Positions 41,032-50,605 are shown, numbered from the stretch's first letter. The stretch is 64,000 nucleotides of DNA from Thermocatellispora tengchongensis (GCF_014202315.1 NZ_JACHGN010000005.1:541903-605902); one strand, 5' to 3'. Translations and numbers: made by a program. Notes: generated by a model not told the origin, from the letters alone.

Positions 41032-41491
41032 CCCCTCACCCCCCGCAGCCCGACCGCAGGAGCGCGCACCTGCCGGCAGGGTACGGGGCAGCCGCTTCGG
41101 GCGAAGGGCGCCGAGGGCGGGTGTCACCCCGGGCACGGAGAGGGGTGTCACCTGAGGGAGCGCGGGGGCGGGTGGGGGGTGAGGGCCGCTGGCGCGTGAG
41201 CAGGGCTGGAGGTGACTGCCTGGGCTGCGTGCCGGGTCGCGGCTCGCCGTCGCCGGGGCTCTGGGCGTCGCTTTCGGCCCTCCGGGGGGTCGGGGTTCCG
41301 TCTGGCACATATATCGGATTTGTGCCAGTGACTATGGAATATCAGTATAGAAAGTACGGACGCCCGAGACCCCCGTTAATGCTGTGGTTGATGTCCGAAT
41401 TCACCTATATCTTTCTCGGCGAATACTGAGCAATAGGGATATCTCCCCTACTAACGTCCGCAGTCAGCAAATCCGGTCTCGGGAGGTATAC
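41032..41491. other. Intergenic region upstream of the protease gene
   Basis: The left part (41032-41300) is very GC-rich and shows no gene. The right part (about 41305-41480) is markedly AT-richer than the rest of the window (for example CACATATATCGGATTT and ATATCAGTATAGAAAGT) and probably carries the protease promoter. I could not pick one -35/-10 pair with confidence. Confidence 0.5.
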
Positions 41492-42556
41492 ATGCACCGC
41501 ACGGCACGTATCGTGCCCATTCTCACCCTTGTCGCCGGAGGGGCCCTGCTGAATGCGGGCGTCGCGCATGGCGCTAGTGGCGCGTCCGGCGTACAGGAGA
41601 CGCGGGCACCGAAGCCGATCTCCAGGGAGGCGGCGGACACCAGGACCGAGCAGCGTACGGTCGCGAGCTACTGGACCGAGGCGCGGATGGAGGCGGCCAC
41701 GCCGATCGACGTTCTGGCCAAGAGGACCAACGGCGTGCAGTTCAGCGCCTCGGTGGGGGCGCCGGCGAAGGGGCGGGTGAGTGGGGGGTCGCCGTTGACG
41801 GTCACGCCGACCGCTCCCGGCAGCGCCGCCAGGCTGGCGCCGGCTCAGGCGCAGCAGGCCGCCGCGCCCAACAGCTCGGGGACCGCGTGGACCCGGGGCG
41901 GCGCGGTGACGATGACCACGGGACGGATCTTCTTCACCTACCAGGGGCGCAACGCCTCGTGCTCCGGCAGCGCCGTGACCAGCGCGAACAAGAGCGTCGT
42001 GCTGACGGCCGGGCACTGCGTGAAGCTGGGCGGCGCCTTCCACTCCAACTGGGTGTTCGTGCCCGGCTACAACGAGGGCGAGCGGCCCCACGGCACCTGG
42101 GTGGCCACCAGGCTGATCACCACGCCGGGCTGGAACTCGCGCGAGGACGTCAACGGCGACATGGCCGCCGCCGTGGTGGCCCCGCTGGACGGCAAGCTGC
42201 TCACCGACGTGGTGGGCGGCCAGGGGGTGGCGTTCAACCAGGGGCGGCGTCAGCAGATGTACTCCTTCGGCTATCCCGCCTCCGGCCGGTACGACGGCTC
42301 GCGGCTGATCTACTGCTCCGGGCGGGCCTTCGACGACTTCCTGCTCTCCCAGGGAATCGGCCTGACCTGCAACATGACCGGCGGTTCGAGCGGCGGTCCA
42401 TGGCTGCTGAACTTCAACGAGTCCACCGGCCTCGGCACCCTCAACTCGGTGAACAGCTTCAAGTACAACTTCTCCCCGAACTGGATGTTCGGTCCCTATT
42501 TCGGGACCGAGGCGAAGGCCGTCTACGAGGCCGCGCAGCGCGGCGACGCCACGTGA
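41492..42556 (+). CDS. Secreted trypsin-like serine protease
   Basis: The gene encodes 354 residues. A signal peptide (to about AHGASG) and a propeptide-like region with SYWTEARMEAATPID precede an S1-type protease domain. The catalytic His is in LTAGHC, the Asp in NGDMAAAVV and the Ser in TGGSSGGPW. Paired Cys surround the His and the Ser loops. The fold resembles the V8/glutamyl-endopeptidase-like secreted proteases of actinobacteria. The ATG at 41492 has GGGAGG five bases upstream. A paralogue follows 51 bp downstream in the same direction. Confidence 0.88.
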   Translation: MHRTARIVPILTLVAGGALLNAGVAHGASGASGVQETRAPKPISREAADTRTEQRTVASYWTEARMEAATPIDVLAKRTNGVQFSASVGAPAKGRVSGGSPLTVTPTAPGSAARLAPAQAQQAAAPNSSGTAWTRGGAVTMTTGRIFFTYQGRNASCSGSAVTSANKSVVLTAGHCVKLGGAFHSNWVFVPGYNEGERPHGTWVATRLITTPGWNSREDVNGDMAAAVVAPLDGKLLTDVVGGQGVAFNQGRRQQMYSFGYPASGRYDGSRLIYCSGRAFDDFLLSQGIGLTCNMTGGSSGGPWLLNFNESTGLGTLNSVNSFKYNFSPNWMFGPYFGTEAKAVYEAAQRGDAT

Positions 42557-42607
42557 TTGACGCAAAGTAGCGACAAGAGCACCGCCCGTAGTACAGACTC
42601 GGGTCAT

Positions 42608-43630
42608 ATGACCCCGAGCCTCCCCCTGCTCGCCGCCGCGTCGCTGGTGGCGGGCGTCCTCACCCTCCCCACCCCCCTTTCCGCGGGCGACCTTTCCGCG
42701 GGTGACGTCGTCGAGCGCGTGGGCGCGAGCACCGCGAGCGAGCGGCACCGTGTGCTGGCGTACTGGACGCCGCGGCGCATGGCCGCCGCCACTCCGCTCG
42801 GCCTGCTCGACCTGCCCGGTTCGCTGCGCGCGATCGGCGGCGCGCTCGCCAGGCCCGGCCTGCTCGGGGCGCTCGCGGGCGCCCCGCGGGCCGGCGCCCG
42901 CCCCGAGCCCGAGCCGGCACGCCGGCGGACCGCCGGGCGCGAGGCGATCACCGCCGGCTCCCAGTGGACGGCGGGCGGCGTGGTCGGCCGTACCACCGGG
43001 CGGGTGTTCCTCACGCTCAACGGCGCCGACTTCGTGTGCAGCGCGAGCACGGTGCGCAGCGCCAGCAAGGACGTCGTCATCACCGCGGGCCACTGCGTCA
43101 AGGACGGCGCGGGCGCGTGGGCCGAGAACTGGACCTTCGTGCCCGGCTACCACGAGGGCGCCAAGCCGTACGGCTCCTACACCGCCCGCCGCCTGTTCGT
43201 GGCGGGGCCGTGGGCGCGCCAGGCCGACGACGACCACGACGTGGCCATGGTGGCGCTCAACAGCGACGGCGGCCGGCACGTCGCCGACGCCGTGGGCGCG
43301 CAGGAGATCTCCTTCGCGCCGGTGCGCGGCGCGCAGACCTACGGCTTCGGCTTCCCCGCCGAGCCGCCGTACGACGGGGAGCGCCTGTACTACTGCGCGG
43401 GCCGCCCGCGCCCCGACCCGTACGGCGGCACCGAGGACCAGGGGCTCGGCTGCAAGCTGACCGCGGGGGCGAGCGGCGGGCCGTGGCTGACCGGCTTCGA
43501 CCCCAGGACCGGCCACGGCACGATCACGTCGGTGAGCAGCTTCAAGTACCTGGACGACCCGAACACCATGTACGGTCCCACGTTCGGGCCGTCCACCCGT
43601 GAGCTGTTCGCGACCGCCGAGCGCGCGTGA
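42608..43630 (+). CDS. Secreted trypsin-like serine protease, tandem paralogue
   Basis: The gene encodes 340 residues and is clearly related to the preceding protease. It has a signal peptide (SLPLLAAASLVAGVLTLPTPLSA), the shared propeptide motif AYWTPRRMAAATPLG, then His in ITAGHC, Asp in DHDVAMVAL and Ser in AGASGGPW. It differs from its neighbour in a proline/arginine-rich stretch between propeptide and protease domain and in extra charged loops. The ATG at 42608 has no strong ribosome-binding site, and the 51-bp gap suggests co-transcription with the first protease. Confidence 0.87.
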   Translation: MTPSLPLLAAASLVAGVLTLPTPLSAGDLSAGDVVERVGASTASERHRVLAYWTPRRMAAATPLGLLDLPGSLRAIGGALARPGLLGALAGAPRAGARPEPEPARRRTAGREAITAGSQWTAGGVVGRTTGRVFLTLNGADFVCSASTVRSASKDVVITAGHCVKDGAGAWAENWTFVPGYHEGAKPYGSYTARRLFVAGPWARQADDDHDVAMVALNSDGGRHVADAVGAQEISFAPVRGAQTYGFGFPAEPPYDGERLYYCAGRPRPDPYGGTEDQGLGCKLTAGASGGPWLTGFDPRTGHGTITSVSSFKYLDDPNTMYGPTFGPSTRELFATAERA

Positions 43631-43645
43631 GGGTCAGCGTGAGGG

Positions 43646-45073
43646 TCAGAGCGTCAGGCCGGTCAGCACCATCACCTTGTCGTAGGTGTAGTCGGCCATC
43701 GCCGACCGCAGGCCCTCGCGGCCCACGCCGGAGTCCTTGATCCCGCCGTACGGCATCTGGTCGGCGCGGTACGACGGCACGTCGCCGATGATCACACCGC
43801 CCACCTGGAGCTCCCGGTTGGCGCGGAAGGCGATGTCGAGCGAGCGGGTGAAGACCCCGGCCTGCAGCCCGTACGCCGAGTCGTTGGCCGCGGCGAACGC
43901 CTCGTCCACGCCGGCCACCCGCTGCAGCACCATGACCGGGCCGAACACCTCCTCGCGGCACACCTTGGCGTCGGCGGGCGCGTCGGCCAGCACGGTCGGC
44001 GCGTACGTCGCGCCGTCGCGCGTGCCGCCGGTGAGCACCTTCGCGCCGCCCTCGACCGCCTCGGCCACCCACTGCTCGACCCGCTCGGCCGCGGCGGTCG
44101 AGACCAGCGGCCCCACCTGGGTCTTCTCGTCGGCCGGGTCGCCCACGACCAGGGCGTTCACGGCCGGGATCAGCCGCTCGACGAAGGCGTCGTACACGGC
44201 GTCCTCGACGATCACCCGCTGCACCGCGATGCAGCTCTGCCCGGCCTGGTAGTTGGAGAACAGCGCGATCCGGGCGGCGGCGAAGTCGAGGTCGGCGTCG
44301 GCGAGCACGATCGCCGCGGCGTTGCCGCCGAGCTCCAGCGTGACGTGCTTGCGCGGCACCCGGTCGCCGATCGCGTAGCCGACCGGGGCGGAGCCGGTGA
44401 ACGACACCACGGGCAGCCTGGGGTCCTCCACCAGGGCGGCGGCGCGGTCGTTGGGCACCGGCAGCACCGAGAACATGCCCTCGGGCAGGCCGGTCTCGGC
44501 CAGGATCTCGCCGAGCAGCAGCGCCGACAGCGGGGTGGCGGGCGCGGGCTTGACGATCACGGGCGCGCCGACCGCGATGGCGGGGGCGACCTTGTGCGCG
44601 ACCAGGTTCAGCGGGAAGTTGAACGGCGTGATGGCGAGCACCGGCCCGTGCGGGACCCGGGTGACGTACGCGATGCGGCCGGCCGCCGCAGGCTCGGTGT
44701 CCAGGCGCTGCACCTCGGCCCCGGACCTGCGGGTCTCCTCGGCGGCGAAGCGGAAGGTCGCCACGGCGCGGGCGACCTCGGCCCGCGCCCAGAAGATCGG
44801 CTTGCCGTTCTCGGCGCTGATCAGCCGGGCGATCTCGTCGGCACGCTCGGCGAGGCGGCGCGAGACATGCGCGAGCGCCTCGGCCCGTACGTGCACGGGC
44901 AGCGCGGCGGCCTCCTTCTGCACGGCGTCCGCCGCGGCGACGGCCTGCTCGACCTGCTCGGCGGTCGGGACCGAGGCGCGCCCGACCACGCGGTCGTCGA
45001 CGGGGTTGGTCACGGTGAGCTCGCCGTCGCCGGTGGCGGGACGCCCGGCGAGCCAGAAGGGGCGTACATCCAT
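43646..45073 (-). CDS. Aldehyde dehydrogenase family protein
   Basis: The gene encodes 475 residues of the ALDH superfamily: ITPFNFPLNLVAHKVAPA, FTGSAPVGYAIG, the general base Glu in VTLELGGNAAAIV, the nucleophile Cys in YQAGQSCIAVQR and the C-terminal MPYGGIKDSGVGREG. It oxidises an aldehyde to an acid with NAD(P). The sequence style resembles the lactaldehyde or succinate-semialdehyde dehydrogenase-like group. With gabT nearby a semialdehyde substrate is attractive but unproven. The ATG at 45073 has GGAGCC upstream. It is divergent from a TetR gene across a 228-bp AT-richer gap. Confidence 0.88.
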   Translation of the reverse strand: MDVRPFWLAGRPATGDGELTVTNPVDDRVVGRASVPTAEQVEQAVAAADAVQKEAAALPVHVRAEALAHVSRRLAERADEIARLISAENGKPIFWARAEVARAVATFRFAAEETRRSGAEVQRLDTEPAAAGRIAYVTRVPHGPVLAITPFNFPLNLVAHKVAPAIAVGAPVIVKPAPATPLSALLLGEILAETGLPEGMFSVLPVPNDRAAALVEDPRLPVVSFTGSAPVGYAIGDRVPRKHVTLELGGNAAAIVLADADLDFAAARIALFSNYQAGQSCIAVQRVIVEDAVYDAFVERLIPAVNALVVGDPADEKTQVGPLVSTAAAERVEQWVAEAVEGGAKVLTGGTRDGATYAPTVLADAPADAKVCREEVFGPVMVLQRVAGVDEAFAAANDSAYGLQAGVFTRSLDIAFRANRELQVGGVIIGDVPSYRADQMPYGGIKDSGVGREGLRSAMADYTYDKVMVLTGLTL

Positions 45074-45301
45074 GGCTCCGACGCTATGCCACCGCCACCG
45101 CACCGGGCTTTACTCCAGATCGCACAATCCACGCGTCCTACCCCACCGGTGCGGCTAATAGAACTTTTCCCCACTAGGTGTAACGAAATCCACCCCAAAT
45201 CTGGATGTTTCTTCATGTAAGGCGGTTTGAACTTTCCGTAGGTTGGTTAAGTCATCTGTGCGGGTCACGTGCGGGGCCCCTGACCAGAAGGGCGTGACCT
45301 C

Positions 45302-45928
45302 ATGACCTCGTCGGCGCCGCTTGGACTCCAGGGCGCCTATCTGCTCGGCGAGCGCAGCTCCCATGACGAGCTGCGCACACGTCTGCTCGACGTCGCGGGC
45401 GAACTGCTGCTCACCCACGGCCCCGACGGCCTGTCGATGCGCCGCATCGCCACCGAGGCCGGCTGCTCCACCACGGTCATCTACACCATGTTCGGCAGCA
45501 AGGAGGGCCTGGCCGAGGCTCTCTACCTGGAGGGCTTCGAGCGCTTCCGCCGCCGCCTGGAAGCGGTGCCGCCCCGCAAGGACCCCTTCGAGTACCTGAC
45601 GGCCCTCGGCCCGGCCTATCGCGAGGCGTGCCTGTCCGAGCCGGCGTACTACAGCCTGATGTTCGAAAAGGCCATCCCCGGCTTCGAGCCCAGCGAACGC
45701 GCCCGCACCCTCGCCAGGGCCGCCCTGAACATCTTCGACCGGGTGATCGCCGACTGCATCTCGGCGGGCTACATCATCCCCACCCAGCCCCGCAAGATCG
45801 CCGACGCCCTCTGGGCCGCCGCCCAGGGCGCCATCAGCCTGGAACGCGCGGGCCACCTGCGCGACTCGCGCACCTACGACGCGGTCACCACGGCCACGAT
45901 CTGCTGCTACCTCGTGCGCAAGGAGTAG
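45302..45928 (+). CDS. TetR-family regulator with WHG-type C-terminal domain
   Basis: The gene encodes 208 residues. The helix-turn-helix region (about 18-70) contains GLSMRRIATEAGCSTTVIYTMFGSKEGLAEAL. The C-terminal domain has WAAAQGAISLERAGHL, the pattern of the TetR C-terminal WHG domain. The ATG at 45302 follows AGAAGGGCG. It is divergent from the aldehyde dehydrogenase gene and convergent with the PucR gene, so the aldehyde dehydrogenase is the likeliest target. The 45074-45301 gap holds low-GC promoter-like sequence, but I saw no clear palindrome. Confidence 0.86.
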   Translation: MTSSAPLGLQGAYLLGERSSHDELRTRLLDVAGELLLTHGPDGLSMRRIATEAGCSTTVIYTMFGSKEGLAEALYLEGFERFRRRLEAVPPRKDPFEYLTALGPAYREACLSEPAYYSLMFEKAIPGFEPSERARTLARAALNIFDRVIADCISAGYIIPTQPRKIADALWAAAQGAISLERAGHLRDSRTYDAVTTATICCYLVRKE

Positions 45929-45972
45929 AGCACCCCTGCGGCGCATGCTCCTCACAGGAGGAGCTCCGGCGT

Positions 45973-47433
45973 TCAGCTGTGGGCGCGGGTTATGAGCAGG
46001 GCCATCAGGAGTTCGGCTCTGGTGGCCGGGTCGTCCAGGTCGCGGTTCAGCAGGTCCGTCACGCGGCGCATGCGGTAGCGGAGGGTGTGGCGGTGGATGC
46101 CCAGGCGCTGGGCGGCGGCGTCCCAGTGGCCGTTGGCGTTGAGGTAGGCGTGCAGGGACTCCAGCAGGTCGGTGCGGGTGCCGTGTTCGTGGAGGGGGGC
46201 CAGGAGCGCGGTGGCGAAGGCGTCGGCGGCGCTGGGGTCCAGGAGGCTGAGCAGGCCCTGGCCGGGGATGTCGGCGAAGCGCATGACGGAGGTGCCGGAC
46301 CTGCGGGCGGTGGTGAGGGCGCGGTCGGCCTGGGCCAGGGCGGCGGGGAGGGTCTCGGGGGTGGCGGGGTCGCTGACGCCCACGGGGGCGTGCAGGCCGA
46401 GGGCTTCGGCCACGTCGTCGGTGCGGGCGGCGGGGACGAGCAGGACGGTGCGGTCGTCCAGGGCGGCGGTGAAGGATTCTCCCCCGGCCTCGCCGGCGAT
46501 CTCGGGCCCGGCCGGGGTGACGATCACCGAGAGGTCGCCCTCGGGGAGGTGATCGCCCAGGGCGGCCAGGGTGTCGCGGGCGGCGTCGAGCCTGCCGTCG
46601 AGGAGCAGGCGCAGCACGGCGGAGCGTACGCGGCGTTCGGCGACCGGGCGGGCGGCCCGCTGCTCCAGGGCCAGGGTGAGCAGGGAGCAGGCGACGTTGA
46701 CGATGGTGTGCGCGATCGGGGAGAAGGACCGCTCGGCGCCGACGGCGAAGAAGCCGCGTACGCGGCGGGCGGCGCCGAGGGGCTGGAGGATGACGTGGAC
46801 CCCACGCTCGGAGACGGCCATGCTCGCGGTGCCGCCCTTGAGCCGGGTCAGCTCGGGACGCAGGGCCTCCGCGTGGGCCTCGCCGCCTCCGGCTGCGGCG
46901 AGCACCGCGCCGGAGGGGTCGAGCAGGACGGTCCAGCCGCCGATCTCGGCCGCCAGGCGGGCGACGACGGCGCCGATGCCGTCGGGCAGCAGGGCGGCGC
47001 GGGTCAGGCGGCCCTGGGCGGCGAAGGCGCGGGTCAGCTCCTCGTACTGCTCGGCGGCGAGCAGGTCGCTGACCGCCTTGCCGATCGCGACGAAGGGGGT
47101 GTCGCGCGGCACCTCGACCAGGGGCAGGCCGGCGTCGGCGGCGGCGCGTACCAGGGTGGCGGGCACCTCCTCGTGGCCGAGGCCGACGCCGAAGCCGATG
47201 CCGGTGACCTCGCGGCCGACCAGCCGGGCGACGTACGGCACCGCCGCCGCCTCGTCGTCGCGCAGCCGCATGCCGGTGGTCAGCACCAGTTCGCCGCCCT
47301 CCAGGAACGGCGTGGGGTCCTCCAGCTCGCTGACCGCGACCCAGCGCACCGGCCGGTCCATCCGCTCGGCGCCCGCGAGCACGCGCAGGTGCAGGGCCGC
47401 GATCGCGACCACCCGCCGCAACGTCGGTGCCAC
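45973..47433 (-). CDS. PucR-family transcriptional regulator, divergent from gabT
   Basis: The gene encodes about 486 residues. The N-terminal PucR sensory domain contains RWVAVSELEDPTPFLEGGELVLTTGMRLR. A GGDEF-like central region follows, and the C-terminal PucR helix-turn-helix reads LNANGHWDAAAQRLGIHRHTLRYRMRRV. PucR regulators usually control purine, amino-acid or GABA catabolism. The GTG at 47433 has GGGGGAA five bases upstream; an ATG at 47466 would lie inside the palindrome at 47455-47479. It faces gabT with that palindrome between them, so gabT is its probable target. Confidence 0.88.
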   Translation of the reverse strand: MAPTLRRVVAIAALHLRVLAGAERMDRPVRWVAVSELEDPTPFLEGGELVLTTGMRLRDDEAAAVPYVARLVGREVTGIGFGVGLGHEEVPATLVRAAADAGLPLVEVPRDTPFVAIGKAVSDLLAAEQYEELTRAFAAQGRLTRAALLPDGIGAVVARLAAEIGGWTVLLDPSGAVLAAAGGGEAHAEALRPELTRLKGGTASMAVSERGVHVILQPLGAARRVRGFFAVGAERSFSPIAHTIVNVACSLLTLALEQRAARPVAERRVRSAVLRLLLDGRLDAARDTLAALGDHLPEGDLSVIVTPAGPEIAGEAGGESFTAALDDRTVLLVPAARTDDVAEALGLHAPVGVSDPATPETLPAALAQADRALTTARRSGTSVMRFADIPGQGLLSLLDPSAADAFATALLAPLHEHGTRTDLLESLHAYLNANGHWDAAAQRLGIHRHTLRYRMRRVTDLLNRDLDDPATRAELLMALLITRAHS

Positions 47434-47454
47434 CCGGTTCCCCCTGCGTGCCCA

Positions 47455-47479
47455 CGGGTTGTACATCCTGCACAACCCG
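47455..47479. promoter_or_regulatory. Palindromic operator between pucR and gabT
   Basis: CGGGTTGT at 47455-47462 and ACAACCCG at 47472-47479 form perfect 8-bp arms around a 9-bp centre (ACATCCTGC). It sits 22 bases before the pucR start and 64 bases before the gabT ATG, a good place for a regulator controlling both. Confidence 0.65.
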
Positions 47480-47543
47480 CTCGGGCCCAGTCTGCCATAG
47501 TGCAGCATCGGCACCGGAGGCGCCCGCACGTAGCTTCGACGGT

Positions 47544-48932
47544 ATGAGCGGCTTGACCTCCTCTTCCCCTGCCTCCATCGACTCCGCGGCCTCCCGGGGC
47601 GGCCCCGGACTGCCGCAGGAGCGGCGCGTCGTCACCGAGATCCCGGGCCCGAAGTCGCGGGAGATGTTCGCGCGCAAGCAGGCCGCCGTGCCGCCGGGCA
47701 TCGGCACGACGCTGCCGGTCTTCATCACCAGGGCGGGCGGCGGCGTCGTCGTGGACGCCGACGGCAACTCACTGATCGACTTCGGCTCGGGCATCGCGGT
47801 GACCAGCGTGGGCAACGCGAACCCCCGGGTGGTGGAGCGGGCGGGGCGGCAGCTCGCCGACTTCACCCACACCTGTTTCATGGTCACTCCGTACGAGTCG
47901 TACGTGGCGGTGTGCGAGAAGCTGAACCAGGCCACGCCGGGCGACCACGAGAAGCGTACGTTCCTGGTCAACACCGGCGCCGAGGCCGTGGAGAACGCGG
48001 TCAAGGTGGCCCGCCACGCGACCGGCAGGCAGGCGGTGGTGGTCTTCGAGCACGGCTACCACGGCCGGACCCTGCTCACGATGACGCTGACCGCCAAGAA
48101 CATGCCCTACAAGCACCGGTTCGGGCCGTTCGCGCCGGAGGTCTACCGGGCCCCGCTCGCGTACCCGTTCCGCTGGCCGACCGGCAGGGAGAACTGCGCC
48201 GAGGAGGCCTTCGCGCAGACCGTGGACATGATCGAGAAGCAGGTCGGCGCGGAGAACGTGGCGGCCGTGGTGATCGAGCCGATCGCGGGCGAGGGCGGGT
48301 TCATCGAGCCGGCCCGCGGGTTCCTGCCGCGGCTGCTGGAGTACTGCCGGGCCAACGGGATCGTGTTCATCGCCGACGAGGTGCAGACGGGCTTCGCGCG
48401 TACCGGGCACCTGTTCGCGTGCGAGGACGAGGGCATCGTGCCCGACATCATCACCACGGCCAAGGGCATCGCGGGCGGCCTGCCGCTGGCGGCGGTGACC
48501 GGCCGGGCGGAGCTGATGGACAAGGTGCACGTCGGCGGGCTGGGCGGCACGTACGGCGGCAACCCGGTGGCGTGCGAGGCGGCGCTGGCGGTGTTCGAGA
48601 CGATCGAGCAGGAGGACCTGGTGGGCCGGGCCCGGCACATCGGCTCGATCATGCTGCCCCGGCTGCGGGCGCTCGCCGAGCGGACCGGCATCATCGGCGA
48701 CGTGCGCGGGCGCGGCGCGATGATCGCGATCGAGCTGGTACGGCCGGGCACCAAGGAGCCCGACCCGGCCGCGACCGCCGAGATCGCCAAGCGGTGCCAC
48801 GCGGAGGGGCTGCTGGTGCTGACCGCGGGCACGTACGGCAACGTGCTGCGCTTCCTGCCTCCGCTGGTGATGCCGGATCACCTGCTCGACGAGGGACTGT
48901 CAATCCTGGAGAAGGCCATCACCGAGGTTTAG
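47544..48932 (+). CDS. gabT: 4-aminobutyrate aminotransferase
   Basis: The gene encodes 462 residues of a class III PLP-dependent aminotransferase. Family landmarks are the cofactor phosphate-binding region [29 protein letters not shown], the Asp in [13 protein letters not shown] and the PLP Lys in [15 protein letters not shown]. The sequence matches the GabT group ([19 protein letters not shown] at the N-terminus). It transfers the amino group of GABA to 2-oxoglutarate, giving succinate semialdehyde. The ATG at 47544 is in frame with the conserved region. A strong terminator follows the stop. It is divergent from pucR. Confidence 0.92.
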   Translation: MSGLTSSSPASIDSAASRGGPGLPQERRVVTEIPGPKSREMFARKQAAVPPGIGTTLPVFITRAGGGVVVDADGNSLIDFGSGIAVTSVGNANPRVVERAGRQLADFTHTCFMVTPYESYVAVCEKLNQATPGDHEKRTFLVNTGAEAVENAVKVARHATGRQAVVVFEHGYHGRTLLTMTLTAKNMPYKHRFGPFAPEVYRAPLAYPFRWPTGRENCAEEAFAQTVDMIEKQVGAENVAAVVIEPIAGEGGFIEPARGFLPRLLEYCRANGIVFIADEVQTGFARTGHLFACEDEGIVPDIITTAKGIAGGLPLAAVTGRAELMDKVHVGGLGGTYGGNPVACEAALAVFETIEQEDLVGRARHIGSIMLPRLRALAERTGIIGDVRGRGAMIAIELVRPGTKEPDPAATAEIAKRCHAEGLLVLTAGTYGNVLRFLPPLVMPDHLLDEGLSILEKAITEV

Positions 48933-48946
48933 ATCACCACAAAGCG

Positions 48947-48979
48947 GGCACCCGGCTTCGTGCCTGGGTGCCCCTTTTG
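48947..48979 (+). terminator. Rho-independent terminator of gabT
   Basis: GGGCACCC at 48947-48954 pairs with GGGTGCCC at 48967-48974, extended inward by GGC/GCC with one bulge, and is followed by CTTTT. It lies 15 bases after the gabT stop. Confidence 0.85.
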
Positions 48980-49100
48980 TCGTTATTTGGCAAGTGGGGC
49001 ACCCGGGATTTAACCCCACCTTGACGCGCAACAAAGCGATCACGGACGGAAGCGGGGTTATAACGGTTCCGATATGAGGCGAGCGATCAGGGGAAGCGCG

Positions 49101-49358
49101 ATGAACTGGGATCCGAGCGGCGCGGCGCGGATCGTGTTGACGTTCGACCCCGAGGGCCTGACGTGGGCGCAACGCGACGGCGAGGCGTGCGTCGTGTGCC
49201 ACAAGAAGTGGCCGCGGCCCCGGATCAGGGTCGGGCGCCTGCCCGACAGCGCCACCGTGCTCGCCTGCCCCGACTGCGCCGAGGCCCTGTGCCCGCCGAC
49301 GGCGGGAGACGTGGTGGTGTCCTTCCCCACCCGCCGCCGCAGGGCCGCCGTGCACTGA
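49101..49358 (+). CDS. Small CxxC-pair (zinc-ribbon-like) protein of unknown function
   Basis: The gene encodes 85 residues. Two Cys pairs, CVVC (about residues 32-35) and CPDC (about 57-60), could bind one zinc ion. Between them is a basic strand-like region (HKKWPRPRIRVGRLPD). The ATG at 49101 has GGGGAA five bases upstream; an earlier ATG at 49074 would add nine residues. A TATAAC at 49059-49064 is a possible -10 element. I do not recognise the family. It lies alone between gabT and a leftward dehydrogenase gene. Confidence 0.65.
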   Translation: MNWDPSGAARIVLTFDPEGLTWAQRDGEACVVCHKKWPRPRIRVGRLPDSATVLACPDCAEALCPPTAGDVVVSFPTRRRRAAVH

Positions 49359-49384
49359 ACCCGCGCTGAGGCCCTCCCCGCGGG

Positions 49385-50590
49385 TCAGCCGCCCTCGCGC
49401 AGGCCCCAGGGCGAGCCGTACTCGGTGAGCAGGTCCAGGAACGGCACCGCGTCGAACGCCTCCGGCCCGAGCACGCCCGTCCCCTTCCACACCCCGCCCG
49501 CGACCAGCTCCAGGGCCACCACCGGGCAGACCGCGGTCTGCCAGACGACCGCCTGGCTGCCGTACTCCTCCATCGACCACTCGTTGTCCACCACGTGGTA
49601 CAGGTAGACCTCGCGGGAGCCGCCGTCCGCGCCGGTGCCGCGCACCCAGGTCCCGGCGCAGGTCTTGCCGCGCATCCGGTCGCCGAGCGTGGCCGGGTCG
49701 GGCAGGCAGGCGGCCACCACGTCGCGCGGCGCCACCCGCACCCCGCCGACCGCGACCTCGTCCGTACGGTCCAGGCCCAGCTTGTGCAGGGTGCGCAGCA
49801 CCCCGATGAACTCCCTGCCCAGGCCGTACTTGAAGGTGACCCGCCCGGCGTCCACCCAGCGCGGGATGAGCAGGACCTCCTCGTGCTCGACGTTCACGCA
49901 CTCGACCGGGCCGATGCCCTCGGGGAAGTCGAACACCTCCGGCTCGCTGAACGGCGCGGTCGTGCGCCACCCGCCGTTCTCCCAGATCACCGGCGGGTTC
50001 AGGCACTCCTCGATGGTGGTCCAGATGGAGAAGGTGGGGGCGAAGTCGTAGCCGTCCACGACCAGGTTCGCGCCGTCCCTGACGCCGATCTCCTCGATGC
50101 GGGAGAACAGGTGGTCGGCGGCGTACCGGGCGAAGACGTCGGACAGGCCGGGCTCGACGCCCATGCCGACCAGCGCCAGCCGTCCCGCCCCGCGCCAGGC
50201 GCCGTCCAGTTCGAACTGCTCGTCGCCGAGCTTGACCCCGGGCAGCTCGTACGGCCGCTCGGGGTGCGGCCGGGACAGCGACATGGCCATGTCGAGATAG
50301 TCGGCCCCGGCGGCGAGCGCGGCCCGGAACAGCGTCATCGCGAAGCGCGGGTCCACGGCGTTGAACAGCACGCCGCAGCGGTGCTCGCGCAGCGCGGCCT
50401 CCACCGCCCGCCCGTCGGAGGCGTCCAGGGTGATGGCGCTGAAGCGCGGATCGCCCACGGCGGCGACGACGGCCTCGGCCCGTCCCGGCCGGTTGTCGGC
50501 GACCACGACGTGCTCGAAGAACTCCCGCCGCGCGGCGATCCCGACCGCGGCGGCGCCGACGCCGCCGGCTCCCACAAGCAGAATCCTCAT
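49385..50590 (-). CDS. Saccharopine dehydrogenase-like NAD(P)-binding protein
   Basis: The gene encodes 401 residues. An N-terminal Rossmann domain (MRILLVGAGGVGAAAVGIAARR; VVVADNRPGRA) is followed by AVDPRFAMTLFRAALAAGADYLDMA and GMGVEPGLSDVFARYAADHLF, characteristic of saccharopine dehydrogenase/Lys9-type and carboxynorspermidine-synthase-like proteins. The reaction would be formation or cleavage of a secondary amine between an amino acid or polyamine and a carbonyl compound. The ATG at 50590 is used; a GTG five codons upstream is in frame. A TGACT/AGTCA inverted repeat lies just upstream. The neighbouring polyamine-binding-type lipoprotein fits an amine theme. Confidence 0.86.
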   Translation of the reverse strand: MRILLVGAGGVGAAAVGIAARREFFEHVVVADNRPGRAEAVVAAVGDPRFSAITLDASDGRAVEAALREHRCGVLFNAVDPRFAMTLFRAALAAGADYLDMAMSLSRPHPERPYELPGVKLGDEQFELDGAWRGAGRLALVGMGVEPGLSDVFARYAADHLFSRIEEIGVRDGANLVVDGYDFAPTFSIWTTIEECLNPPVIWENGGWRTTAPFSEPEVFDFPEGIGPVECVNVEHEEVLLIPRWVDAGRVTFKYGLGREFIGVLRTLHKLGLDRTDEVAVGGVRVAPRDVVAACLPDPATLGDRMRGKTCAGTWVRGTGADGGSREVYLYHVVDNEWSMEEYGSQAVVWQTAVCPVVALELVAGGVWKGTGVLGPEAFDAVPFLDLLTEYGSPWGLREGG

Positions 50591-50605
50591 ACCGGCACCG
50601 TACAC

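Noticed and set aside
41121..41429. 102-residue frame upstream of the first protease gene
   Set aside because: Composition changes abruptly in the middle, there is no ribosome-binding site, and it runs through the AT-rich promoter region.
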